Assembly (NCBI GenBank): GCA_019022495.1
Contig: JAFEKR010000002.1
Coordinates: 2,108,001-2,172,000 of the forward strand
Length of the DNA: 64,000 nucleotides
Direction: 5' to 3'
Origin: Epichloe hybrida
Taxonomy: Eukaryota; Ascomycota; Sordariomycetes; Hypocreales; Clavicipitaceae
Positions 24,733 through 37,315 of the stretch are shown piece after piece. A program made the translations under genes and the position numbers. Position 1 is the first letter of the stretch. Each line of letters opens with the position of its first letter. The notes below the pieces were generated by a model. The model ran no database searches, was not told the DNA's origin, and saw nothing but the letters and a program-made list of their open reading frames with translations.

Positions 24733-25403
24733 ATCGATCGTGAGATCCGAAATTTGCTGCAGGTTGTGGAAGTCAATGGATCTGACGACTACTTATTGGA
24801 GCAGTTGCGGTCAAAGAAAGCTGTTGCAATGGTGCGGACCGGGCAGTAAATAAGTACAATTATCGTGACCAGCTCTGGTGAGGAAATTGAAGGCCGCAGA
24901 AAGTGGACACCTCGGGCCTCGGACCTTGCTCAATCTGGATCACCAATTGAAAGGCGGTGAATCAAAAGCCGAGGAGGGTAATTTTTTTAGCCCCCCCTCC
25001 CCCTCCTTTCTTACCTTACCCTTGCCTTGCCGCGTCTACAACCCCTGCTCTTTTTTTTTTTTTTTTTTTTGTACTTACTCCGTACTCCGTACAGTACCAA
25101 AAGTACAGTAATATCTCCAGGCTGCCTATGTATGTACATGATATTGATTCCTGTCGTCAGACGCGTCGAGTCGCTGCCGGTCCAAAACGTAACAGCACAC
25201 GACGACACCTTGTGCACCTTGTTGGGGTGATGCAACTTGTGGGGCGGCAAAATCAAACAAATCAAACCCAGGCGGACTCAACAAGATGAACACAGAGCAT
25301 AGCACTCAGTGCCACTCACAACGGCGGGATTTGTCTTTTATTATTAGACATGCAAATCGCCATGTCTATCGCTCTGATGGGATGCGGTACGGACCTTCTC
25401 TCT
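24733..25403. other. Intergenic region with poly-T tract
   Basis: Upstream of the ceramide synthase and at the 3' side of the reductase. Includes a C-rich to T-rich stretch and an uninterrupted run of about 20 T at 25051-25070. A short GTACTTACTCCGTACTCCGTAC repeat follows. No gene seen. Confidence 0.55.
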
Positions 25404-26565
25404 TCATGATGCAGATCCAATACGAACCACCACCTTTTGTCCCCGAATGCGCCCATGCTTCAACATCTCCAGCCCCTCAATGATGCCATCCCACTTGCCT
25501 GGTATTTCACGAGGAGGATGGCACCGGAGCTGCCCATTGTCCAGAAGCGTCTGTATCTCGTGGCGCCAGCGTGTGGCTAGTTCCAAATTGGCTGGATCGG
25601 CCTCGCGGTGATAAACACCACGGATCTCAACTTCTTTGCCCCATAGAGCATAAGCCAACGGCATGTCAACCTTGACTGCCTTGCGAGTTCGCCATTCCGG
25701 AAGAGCATAATCAAGGCCAGCATATCGGGGCCCCGCTCTCGCCAGGGCTCCGAAGCAGCAGCGCACAGAGTCAGGACTAGTGATGCAGTCCATTGCGTTC
25801 TTCAACGAGCCTTTGGTTTCCTCTCGAATTGTGTCTGCGCACGATGGAGATATATAAGGGATGACAGTGGAAGCACCAAAGCTTTTCACGAGAGCCGAGG
25901 AAGTGGTGGAAGCAGTGGCAATGACGTGGTAACCAGACCTGCAAGATGGACGTTGTTAGAGTTGAAGGTGGTGTTCAAGTAACAGTGTGATCTAGGAACA
26001 GAGCCACTCACTTGCTCAGAATCTGGCATGCCATTGTGCCCGTGGCCGTGGCGCCACCATATACAAGCACTGGTATACGACTCCCGTCTGCCCTCAGTTG
26101 AGCAGGTGCTGATGGACGCCCTGCGAGCTTCAGACAATCCTCCATAGCAAGCGCAACCGTTGCCCATCCGACGCCACCCAGCGCTGCGGCTTCGACGTCG
26201 CTCCACGTAGCAGGCACTCGCAACAGTACGCGAGAATCTGCTATGAGATACTCCGCGAAAGCGCCATTATCTGGGTTCGCGGGGTTGCATCCATGCACTG
26301 GGCCACAGAGGCGCGTACCAGGGGGGCATTCGTCGGCCAAAGGCCCAGCCTCAACGACGGTGCCTACGAAATCGCACCCCAGTATCGCGCCAGGAGTAGG
26401 ATGATAAGCTGGCATGCGGTAATCTGTTGGGTTCAAGGCCACTGCTAAAACTCGTATCAAGACATCGAAGGGCTCAGTCACCACTGGCATCGGGTGTGTC
26501 GTGGAAATGACGGGTCGATTGCCCTCATCATGAGGTTGGACAAGGCAGGTCTGCATTTGCACCAT
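25404..26565 (-). CDS. Trans-acting enoyl reductase (LovC type)
   Basis: Two exons, 26565-26012 and 25938-25404, with a 73-bp GTGAGT-to-GCAG intron, give 362 residues, the usual length of LovC-family reductases. These medium-chain dehydrogenase/reductase proteins work in trans with highly reducing polyketide synthases whose own ER domain is inactive, using NADPH to reduce the enoyl intermediate. Seen: the GroES-like N-terminus (VLIRVLAVALNPTDYRM, GAILGCDFVGTVVEAG), the cofactor loop VYGGATATGTMACQILSK at about 168-185, and AMDCITSPDSVRCCFGALAR, a typical LovC-family block. Zinc-binding Cys residues of ordinary alcohol dehydrogenases are absent, as expected. Start: ATG at 26565 (MVQMQTCLVQ) matches family length; an ATG at 26631 would add 22 residues. 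It is intact while its neighbours are broken, and its likely partner is the PKS at 63,502. Confidence 0.9.
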
Positions 26566-26972
26566 TTTCCGAGTGAGTACTTGTAAGATACTTTTCGTAG
26601 TGAGAGTAGTTGAGGCTTCGGTGAACTCCATTCTAAACAAGCTTCCTTGACAATAGTAAAGCAACTGTCAATCTTTTTTGTTGCCAGTTCGTCGAGAAAC
26701 CTTCGGCTATCAAATCATCATTTTCGCCAGCCAAAGTGCTTCGTCGGGGTAAAAGTCGCCGAGTCGGGATCGGATGCTGACCAGGTTCGGAGGCTTGGGG
26801 CCCGCTACTGAGTTCTCTATCCATAAACTGTCCGATTGGCTCGGCAGCTGCGAACATGGGTTTCACTCACGAAATGTAGTTCTTCCAGAATCATACCGGG
26901 AAAAGTCAAGCAGAACGTCTCTGCAGGCTATATGGGAGAAGTACAGTTTCGGGATAGCATTCACCGCTGCAC
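26566..26972. other. Divergent promoter region
   Basis: Between the reductase (minus) and the second P450 relic (plus). Short frames have no family signal. Confidence 0.5.
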
Positions 26973-29457
26973 ATGGGGTACGTCTCTATTTGGCATCATT
27001 CTTCATGCTACGGCAGTTGGTCCTGGACCAAGTTGACCGTATCAGCTGTACTAGCGACGTGTATATTTGATCTTGGCTCAAAGGTCTATCGTGACTTTCG
27101 CCTTCGGCGCATTGGCTCTTCGGCTAAGCCCATCCCATTTATGGCACCACTCGGTCAGTCTTGCTCAGCTTGCATCGTTGCAGCAACAAGTCATGGCCAT
27201 AGTTGAGTACCATTCTAACATGCGGTGCGCAAATATCAGGTCTTGACGTGGGGATTTACTCCCTGTATCGGTTCTTCACCAACACCTACTTTGACTTGGT
27301 TTCCGCATGGCTTGACGCGTCGCCTGGTCGAACCGTAGAAATGCGCATGTTTTCTCAGGGGCTAATCCTCACTGACGAGCCGGCCAACATCAAGGCCATC
27401 ATGTCCACCGAGGTCAGTTATACAACAGTCTTGCCCTCGAATTTGCCATGGGCTACAGGTGGCTGACTTGATAAATAATACAGTGGTCTAGTTTTGGGAA
27501 AGGAGAGGTAACACGACGCATTTGGGTCAACATGATTGGTCAAAGGAAAATTTTCGCAAGTAAGAGAGCACAGAATAGATCAAGCATCAACCAGAAGGGA
27601 ACGAAGAGGAGTGGAGGCAGCATAGGAATACTGAAGCGCGTATTAGTCGACGGGGAACACTGGCAAAAAGCAAAGGCATTACTTCGTCCACATGTAAGCG
27701 CAAAGGAGATCCTTCCCTCTGTGCAATCTTTCTAACGGGGGACTCGGATTGGCCACGCTCGGTCAGATGATCTTTTAAGAACTGAGCGCCATGTCAGGAG
27801 GCTATTTGATCGATTTAACACTGAACAGCCACTTGAAGGCTACGATTGGATTGATAGGTTCCAACTTGATGTGACGACGGACATTTTCTTTGGGGAGTCG
27901 GCGGATTCCATCATATCTGAGCCGCCGTTTCGACCTGCGATGGACGTGCTTCTTCCCATAAATACGGCTCGCATGCTTTTCGGGTAGGCACCGAGATCAG
28001 ACTGGTGTAGTACACTGCGACTGACCACGGCTATGTCAGATCGAGGGCCTTCTATATGCCTGACACCCTGTTGGCGCCGAAAGCTTTGCAAGTTTTGAAA
28101 TAATATACCGACTCGCTGACTGACCGAGCCTACGAAAGAGATTTGTCGAAGAAGAAGCCCCAAGAGTATAACATGCTAGGCGACCTAGTCAGCTAGAGGA
28201 AAAGCTATCATGTATAAGGCACACGCCAGTTGTTGGTACTTGGGCCGTGAGAACGTCGTATGATCAGATGCTCACAAGCTGCAGGACATCAAAGAAGCTC
28301 TCATGTCTGTCATGCTGGGTGGCAAGGTCAGTTGTAGTAACTTGGCTGTACACGAGTTGATGTGGGCTAATTTCGACCCGGCATGCAGGATCCATCTTCC
28401 AATTTTGATTACCTGGGCCATTTTCCTGATGGGAAAGCATCCACAAGTCATGAAGAAAGTGCAGGCAGAAGTAGCCAAGGTGTAGGTTAAAGTCCAACCA
28501 ACAACTGGTGCCAGCCAAGAAGTATTGACACCAGCGCCAATATCAGGTCTGGGACAAAACCGCCAACAGCATCCGAATTGAAAGAGATGACCTACCTTAG
28601 ACACGTCATCAACGAGACTTTTCGCCTACACCACCCATGTTAGTATTTGATTTTCTTCCTGACGTGGCAAGCGAATAAAAGCTTTTGCAGTACTATGCAG
28701 TAAGCTGACGCGTGCGAACGGCGTGGCATAGTGGGCATGAACATACGAGTCGCCCTGAACGACGTGACATTGCCAACGGGGGGTGGCAAAAGCGGAAAAG
28801 AAGCACTGGCTATCGCCAAGGGGCCCAGTATCAGTAAGCAAAGCTCCCAGCGTACACTTTCAATCTCTCATGCAAGCCAATTTTCGTCAGGTCCGAGGGC
28901 CGGAACAGAGCCACTGACAGGTGTACTTGGCACCAAAAGTCTACTCTTTGATGGGAATGCAACGCCGGCAGGACTTTTTGGCGAAGACGCTAGCGAGTTC
29001 AGGCCGGAACGGTGGGAAGAGAAGAGTGTTCATCGTTGGCATTTTGTGCCGTATAACCAGTGAGTCAGAGTCTGATGGGATGTCCCAGACATTGGCCTCC
29101 GCTCCTCATCATCCTCCTCCCGTCCCCTCACACCCCCCCTTCTTCCTCAATCACTTCCCCAGCCCGCTCCTCCCTCTGCTTCCTCTTTTCCCCTAAATTA
29201 TCTGCGTATCCCTCCTTTCCTCCTTCTTTAAGAAGCTCCATATACGGCCTTGGTAGTGACATGAAATCGTTAAGCGGCCCGCGGATGTGCATGGGCAGAA
29301 ACTTTGGTCACAGCAAATGGAGTACGTTCTGGCCAGGATATGCCAGGAGTTCGAGGAGATACGGGTTCCGGGAGGCCAACATGAACAGCAAGTCAAAATC
29401 GAGCTCAACTGCAAGATGACGCATCCTTGTATGTGCGAATTTATGAAGAGGCAGTAG
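26973..29457 (+). pseudogene. Cytochrome P450 pseudogene (CYP52-like)
   Basis: Order of recognisable pieces: anchor and SKVYRDFRLRRIGSSAKPIP; GLDVGIYSLYRFFTNTYFDL; DEPANIKAIMSTE; EWSSFGKGE; DGEHWQKAKALLRPH; DWIDRFQLDVTTDIFFGES; DIKEALMSVMLGGK; LITWAIFLMGKHPQVMKKV; EMTYLRHVINETFRLHHP with the ExxR motif; FRPERWEEK; and the heme loop GPRMCMGRNFGH. This matches CYP52/CYP539-type fatty-acid or alkane hydroxylases. Lesions: an in-frame TAA at 28101-28103, another stop near 28194, loss of frame near 27736, one extra T in the I-helix segment near 28405, and a shift between the heme Cys loop and MEYVLARICQEFEEI near 29316. Several genuine introns are still visible (for example GTCAGT at about 27154 to CAG at 27239). 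Base composition is normal, so decay was not RIP. Confidence 0.8.
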
Positions 29458-30646
29458 GTGAAGCTGTTAGGGTATTTACGCTAGTAGGAGATACCATATT
29501 CTTGGTAAAATCCTAAAAATATCTCTGTTGGAACAAGCATGATATCAATCGCGCTTCGCAGCCGCAAATGTCCGGCAAAAGATCGGCTTGCGCGAACCCC
29601 ACACGTGACCCACACGTGACCCACACGCGACCCGTTTTCCTTCTCTTCGAATGCCTTCGCTTTTGACCACTCTTTCCCTCCTTTTCTTCTGTAGCTTAGA
29701 ATAGATGATTAACAACGATACTATTCTTCGGGCTCACAATGTTACGGCCATAATATCAGGAATCCTGTGATACCAACAATCTCCTTATGTAGTTGTGATA
29801 TGGCTTGTGGAGTCACATCAGCTAAGGTCTGCATCCAATTGGAAAAAAGTGCATTAGAAGTACATGAATTTATATATGAATTGATCCTATAATCATTGTA
29901 ATTATCATACTAGTAATTTTCCTGCACTTGACAATTTTCTTACATAGATAAGCGGTAACTGACCTTGTGTCAGGAGCGCAGAGGTCGGAGACAGGACGCT
30001 TATGATAGTGGAGCTCCGGAGGCACTTCGGACCGTTCAAATGATAAAGAGGCTAGCTAGCTACGAGCCTACGAGATAGCCTCGTGTTCGCGGGGCGGAAT
30101 AAGGCACTTCGCATGTACCTCACTTGATGCCACACTAGGCCACGGAAAGACCTGTCATTGGCCTGCTGCCCCTAGTTCTGTACCCCCTGTAAGGACAAAC
30201 AGTGATTACATATGTGTACTCCGAATGTACTGTAAAGGTGGCAGCCAAAGCCGGGCGTCCAGCTGCGAATTCACGGGACCGCCGTGTTCATATTATTTGT
30301 CAGCAGCTCGCCACCTAATCCCCTCTCTCCCCCTGCCAACGGGAGGGAACTGGACGCTGAAGAATATCTACACGCCCCCTTCAACCAAGACAAAATGGGC
30401 GTTTCTGCGCCTGCCAAGATACCCCAAGCCGCGTGAGATTTTTCAAATTGCACTTCCTCCAACGACTCGCAACATGTTAGAATTGTATGATTTGACAGCT
30501 TATATTGCATGTAAAGTACCAGTTACATAGGTACAGATTGTGGGCAGTACGAGCCCTAATGTACACTCCACCGCGCAATCTAGCGGAAGTGGTCCTGATT
30601 GGCTGTGAAATCCAACAACACACACCATCACAACCCTATGTAATAG
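29458..30646. other. Left flank of the transposon island
   Basis: No gene is supported. It includes a CCACACGTGACC tandem (about 29599-29631). GC falls gradually toward the island but does not reach island levels. The last five bases, 30642-30646, are the AATAG target duplication. Confidence 0.6.
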
Positions 30647-30877
30647 TGTCAAGGTAAGGGTGTAAATGGATGATAAAAAGCGTTCAATTTCGGTTAATTA
30701 GAGGTGTAAATAGCACCTAACTTTTGTACCTAAAAGGTACATAGTGCGCTATAGTAATAACTAGTTTATAAAGGTACTTCTAATATATTATATTTACTAA
30801 TATCTAACCTTATATTTATCCCTATTAGTGTATGCTACCCTTATATAACCTATGCTTTAAGGGAGCTCTCCCTAATA
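30647..30877 (-). repeat. Left LTR of the outer Copia element
   Basis: 231 bp aligned end to end with 58785-59016. Differences are almost all C-to-T or G-to-A changes, for example CTCGCG on the right against CTTATA here. The 3' end CTAATA corresponds to CTGACA after RIP. Confidence 0.88.
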
Positions 30878-31082
30878 CACCCCCCTTAGCTAAGATATTT
30901 ATTAAAGCTAAAGATTATAGGCATAGGAAGAGATTATAATAATTTTCTAGTGTTATAATTAAGTAGGAATTTCCTATAAGCTAATTCTATAATAAAATTC
31001 CTTATATATTTACCTTAATAAAGGCTTTATAAAGCTATTAGTAAGTATCTTAAAGGTCTTTAACTAATTTACCTTAATATTA

Positions 31083-31284
31083 TGTGAGGCCCCACTCACA
31101 ACAACACCCGTAACCACTAGTGCACCCCGCGGGCAGGCCATATCCTAGGGCTAGGTTCACATAACACTAGCAAGCCACTAGCTATAAGCTAGTAACTTAC
31201 ATATATAACACACTTAGACCTAGTAAGCTTTAGTTAATATACTAAAGCCCTTATATCTCTTACCTAGCTACTATTATTCTTATA
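31083..31284 (+). repeat. 5' LTR of the Gypsy element
   Basis: 202 bp, begins TGTGAGGCC and ends TTCTTATA (TTCTCACA before mutation). Preceded by TATTA. Confidence 0.88.
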
Positions 31285-34200
31285 ATTCTAAAGCTTCTCT
31301 TACTAGCTACCTAAGAGTAATATAAGGGGGAGAATTACTTAATTTACTAAAGTAATATTAGATAATAACCTAACCCTAATAGATAAGAGTTATACTTAAG
31401 TAAATAAGGGTAATACTATAGGTAAAGATATACTATATACTAATAAAACTATACTTATAATAAGACCCTTTACCCCTTATAGTAAAGCTATAGTAATACT
31501 AGAGTAAATTACTTAGCTAGAAAAACTCTAAAGATTATAAGAATAAAAATAAGAGCTTATTAACCTTATTAGAGGTAACTTAGGGGAAGTATAAGGGAAA
31601 AGTAAGTAAAGAGCTAGCCTCTCCTTAAGTAATAGTAGCTAAGAGATTAAAGTTAAGAATATTACTAAGCTTTAATACCCTATAAACCCCTAGAGGCATA
31701 AGATATAAATAAATAACCTAAACTATACCTTTAATAAGGCAAAGAAAAAATACTAATGTAATTACTAAAAGATTCTCTTTACACTTAACTATATACACAC
31801 TAATTATAGGGTAAGATAGAATAAATACCTTAATAAATAATAGGCTAATAGCTAGGATAATCTTAAGGATAATTAGGATAAATTCTAGACCTAGATACTT
31901 ATACTACTTAGGGACTTTATAAACTATAATACCTAAATAGCTATATAGCTTAAGAATATAAAGTAATATAAGGGCTAGAGCCCTATTAAATTTAGTATCT
32001 TTCTAGATTTACTAGAGATATACCTAGAAAAAGCCCTTAAAAAGTCCTATACCCTTATATTCTTTATAAAGTTACTCCCTAAGCTATAGGACTATATTAA
32101 TTTACATACCTTTATTACTAGGAAAATATAAGAGAAGGTTATATAACTTACCTAGTGATTTTAGGAGGCTATACTAAAGAGTAAGTAAAAGCCTAAATAT
32201 TTAGGAGATAAGGGATTATATAAGAATCCCTAATATTATAGAAATAACTTACCCTAAGGTTATAAGCTATATAAAGATTAAAGGAATAAAGACTAAGAAA
32301 AGGGCCTAACTATATACCTAAATAATAGTAAAGTTAGGGATAAGAGGTAATATTATAACTATAATAGCCTAAACTACCTTATAAAAAAATATAATAAGCT
32401 AAGGAAAAACCCCTAAGATAAATAAGGAAACTTCCTAAGGTAAAAGTAAAGGCCTTTACCTTTACCTTAAATACTAAGGTACTAATTAGGTATTGATTTT
32501 ATATACTAGTTACTATTTATAAGTATAAAGACATTAAAATAGCGGTAAATCTAGATAGCTACGCTAAGCTTAATATTATTAGTATTAAATTTATAAGAAA
32601 CTATAAGCTTAATTAGGCTAAGGCTATAGTACTTATCCTCTAGGTAGTAAGGGCCCTTATAGTCCCTTAATATAGTATTTATAAGGTACCTATTACTATT
32701 AAAGACTTAAGAGAGAAAGAAAAGGACTTTAAGCTACTATATATAGCTATAGATAAAGACCTAAGAGTAAGGGGAAGCCTTATCTTAATTAGGATATATA
32801 TACTTACTAAAGGATATATATATCTTTATTTATACTCTTAAGAGTAATAGTTTAAGAAAAAGAAAATAGCCTTTTTACTTATAACTCCTTATAAGTTTAT
32901 AAAGGTAATATATAATAAGGCTATTATATATACTATTATAGGAGTTATAAAAGATAAGTTTATTACCCTTAAAGATAATAAGGAGGTAAAAGTATATAGA
33001 ACTATTAAAGATATCCCTAAGGAACTATATAAGTTTAAAGATATATTTATAGTAAATAAAGTAAGTAATTTACTATTAAGAAAGAAAACTAATTATATAA
33101 TTAACTTAATACCTAAGGCTACGCCCCTATATAAACTAATTTACTCTCTCTCCTAAAGTAAGTTAAAGGAGCTTTATAAATATATTAATAAAAACCTATA
33201 GAAAGGCTAGATAAGACCCTCTAAGAGCCCTATAAGCATACCTATCCTATTTATACTAAAGAAAAATAAAATACTTTAACTATATATAAATTATTAGGGA
33301 CTTAATAAAGTAATATAGAAGAATTACTACGCTCTCCCCCTAATTTTATAGATCTTAAACTAGTGCTAAGGAGCTTACTACTTCTTAAAGATTAATATTA
33401 AGGATACTTACTATTAAATTTATATTAAAGAGAGTAATAAGTAAAAGACTATGTTTTATACTTACTATAAATACTATAAATACTTTATAATACCCTTTAG
33501 GCTAACTAACACACTAGTTACTTTCTAGAGCTATATTTATAAAGCGCTTTATAGGCTAGTAAATACTATTTATATAGTGTATCTAGATAATATCCTTATT
33601 TTCTTAAAAATATAAGAGAAGTATACTATATATATTAAGGAAGTTTTAGAATATATAAGGTTAGTAAAGTTATATATAAAACCCTTAAAGTATTTATTTT
33701 ACTAGGAATTAGTGAAATTCCTAGGGTTTATTCTATTAGTTAATAGTATTTTAATAGATATATATAAAGTAAATATAATCTAAGACTAAAAGGAGCCTAT
33801 AAGCTTTAAAGATATATAGTCCTTCCTAGGATTCTATAACTTTAACTAAAGGTTTATTTACTAATACTCTAGGATTATAGTACTCTTATATATACTAATA
33901 AAAGGTAGTTAAAATAGCATCTAGACTAGGAAGTTTATATTTAGGGAAAGAGAATAGCTAGTATTTAACTAGCTAAAAGATACCTTTTAATAATCACCTT
34001 TTCTTTATTATTATAACCTAAGTTAGCTAGTGTGTATTAAGATAAATGCTTTAGTCTTTATAATAGTAAGAATCTTATCTTAGTAAGATAATAAAGGCTA
34101 ATAGTATTCTATAGTATTTTAGTTAAGGAAGTTTATAAATACTAAATATAATTATAGCATAGTGAATTAGAAGCTACTTACTATAGTAAAGTTATTTAAA

Positions 34201-34504
34201 TACTAGTAATACTATATTAAAGGTATAGTAACCCTAGTAAAGGTCTTATTAGATTACTATAACTTATAGACTTTTATAAAGTAATAAAAGCTAAATAGGA
34301 AATAGGCTAAATAGTGTATATTTCTCTACCCCTTTTACTTTATAATTAGGCATAGACTTAGGAAAAGTAACCTAGTAAATACACTATTAAGATAGTCTAA
34401 TTATAAAGGTAAACCCTTAATAAATAAGTTACTTTTACTAAAGCTTTAAAAGAAAATAGTAGTTACTAAAGAATTAGTAAAAGAAAAGATACTAATATAT
34501 AAGA

Positions 34505-34655
34505 GAAGATATAGTAAGATACCTTTAGGGGAGGAAAATACCCTAGTCTTAATATATTAAAGAAAATATAGTAAGATACCTTTAGGGGAGGAAAATACCC
34601 TAGTCTTAGTAAAGAGGCTTAGTAAGATACCTTTAAGGGAGGAAAATACCCTAGC
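34505..34655 (+). repeat. Three-copy tandem repeat inside the Gypsy element
   Basis: Three copies of a unit built on AGTAAGATACCTTTAGGGG and GGAAAATACCCTAG with a period of about 53-56 bp, between the RNase H and integrase regions. Copies are nearly identical apart from one G/A change. Confidence 0.8.
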
Positions 34656-35865
34656 TACTATAGAGAGAGCTCTAGAGGCTAAAGTAGCCTAGTTAAGAGG
34701 CTAGTTAGCCACCGTAAATCTAGTAAAAGATTAGCTAAATAAGGGTAATTTCTAGGAGAAAGTAATATATATTTAAGACATTAGCATAGTATAAGAGATA
34801 TAGGAGACTATTAAGCCACTAAATCCTTACTAATCTAGGCTAAATAAACTATTAGTATAATTACTATAGAAAGCGTAGGATTAAGATCTAGATTTATAAA
34901 GGCAAAATAGTAAGATTAATAATTCCCTAGTAAAAGGTAAGGGAAAAGCTAGTCTATAGTTATATAGTATAAGGGGCCTTCTAATATACTAAGACTAGGT
35001 AGTTATTCCCTAGGAGCTTATCTTATAATAGGAGCTTCTATAGCTACACTATAATAATTTACTAGTAAGTTACTTTAGGACTAAACACACTCTTAAGCTA
35101 TTAAAGTATTACTTCTAGTAGCTAGGTATAAATAAGTTAGTATTTAACTATATTATAAGCTACAGAGTCTACTAGTAAGTAGTAGCTAGAAGGCATTACC
35201 TATATAGAAGCCTTAAATCCTTACTAATACCATAGTAACTATAGGCGGAAATCTTAATAGATTTTATTATAGAATTACTAGTTACCTAAGCAAGTAAATA
35301 AGAGACTAATGCAATCCTAGTAATTATAGACTAATTTACTAAGTACTCTATCTTCTTACTTATAACTATAATAATTAATATAGCTAAACTAGTAAAGCTT
35401 TTCTATAAGGAAATTAAACTAAGGTTTAGGGCACTAAAGGGCATTATATCTAATAGGGGATTAGTCTTTATAAGCTAATTCTAGTTAGACTTATACTACT
35501 TATTATACGTAAAGCAAAGGCTTTTTATAGTGTTTTACCCCTAAACTAATAGGTAAATAAAGAGAATAAACTAAGTACTTAAGCATTACCTCTAATACTT
35601 TATAGCTAATAACTAATAAATATAGCCTAAGTTACTTCTAATAGCCTAATTTACCTATAATAATATAGTAAATAAGACTATAGGCTACTTTCCTAATTAC
35701 TCCCTTATAGGCTATTTACCTAAGTTTTACCTAGCTCTTAAGGATAAGACTAAAGGAGAGAAGGTATTAGAAACTTATATATATATTATAAAGCTATATA
35801 AAGTTAAAGAGTAGCTAAAGTAAAACTAGGTAAAAGCTACTAAGACTTAAGTAAAGTACTATAAC

Positions 35866-37315
35866 CAGAGCTTTGCACTACAATACATTACATTATGTAG
35901 TATTTGTAGTGTAGTGTAGTATACTACACATTACACTACACTACACTACACTACATACTACACTACAAGGAAATTTTTTCACTACACTACACTACATGTA
36001 GTATTTTGTAGTATTTTGTAGTATTTATAGTAAATAGCTTATAATAGCTTATAATAGCTTATAATAGCTTATAATAGCTTATAAATTTATTAGCTATTAG
36101 TATTAATAAGTATTTCCTTTAAGTAAAAATCATATATATAAGTAAAAAAGCTATAAAGAAGTAAGTTATAGTTATAATAACTTACTTATAAACTCACTTT
36201 TATAAAAATCCCTCTCTTTTAAGTAAAAATTATATATTTAAGTAAGAAAGCTATAGAGAAGTTACTTATAGTTATAAAGACTTATTTATAGACTTACTTT
36301 TATAAAAATTCCTTTATTTAAAAATCTTATATTTAAGCAAGAAAGCTATAAAGAAGTTACCTATAGGTATAAGGACCCACTTTTAGACCCACTTTTAAAT
36401 AAATTTCTCTTTTAAAGTAAAAATTATATATTTAAGTAAGAAAGCTATAAAGAAGTTACTAATAGTTATAAGGACCCACTTTTATACCCACTTTTATACC
36501 TATTTTTAGAAAAAACTATATTACTAAGTAAGAAAACTAAAGATAATCTATATTATTTAACTTACTTTTAAAGCTTATTTTTAAATAACTTTAATACTAA
36601 GGAAAATTCATTATATATATTTATTAAATCTAAATTAAATATTTAGTTCTTTTTAAGTAACTTTACTTAGTACTTTTACTATTTCTTTTACTAAAAAAAC
36701 CCTTAAAGTTAATATAATTATTTATAATTCTAATAAGATAGCTATATTACTAGGAACTTCTTTATTAGTTAAATTTTAATATTCTCTTATTAATAAGATA
36801 GTTATATAATATATATAATATTATTAGAGTTTTAGTCTTATTTATATATAATAAAAAATAATTTCTTTAGGGTAATTCCTATATTTTAAGTAAAAAAAGC
36901 ATACTAAAATAAATAGTAAATCTAAAGAAAAAGATATTAAGATAAAGTAACCTCTATAATTAAGGGAAAAAAATAGGTTATAATTATAAACTAAAATATA
37001 CCTTATTTAGCTTCTATATACCTATAATTAGCTTAATAATCTTAATAATATTAAACTTTAAGAATTTATAACTAAATAACTAAATTATAATAAAAAAAAC
37101 AGCTAATATTAAATTAATTAAGAAAAATCTAAGGAATATTATAAAACTATATAATACCCCACTTTTTTTTTTTTACTACACTACATGTAGTATTTGTAGT
37201 GTAGTGTAGTATTTACTACACTACATTACATACTACACTACACTACAATTCACTACACTACATACTACAAGGAAAGTCAAAATACTACATTTACTACACT
37301 ACATGTAAAGCTCTG
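35866..37315. mobile_element. hAT-like non-autonomous element, copy 1
   Basis: 1,450 bp. Ends are inverted: CAGAGCTTTGCACTACA on the left and TGTAAAGCTCTG on the right. Flanked by an 8-bp duplication ACTATAAC at 35858-35865 and 37316-37323, the size typical of hAT elements. Subterminal blocks at both ends are made of CTACA and CTACAC repeats. The core is AT-rich with several GTAAGAAAGCTATAAAGAAGT blocks repeated every 90 or so bases. No transposase is visible. It splits the Gypsy element between integrase and chromodomain. Confidence 0.85.
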
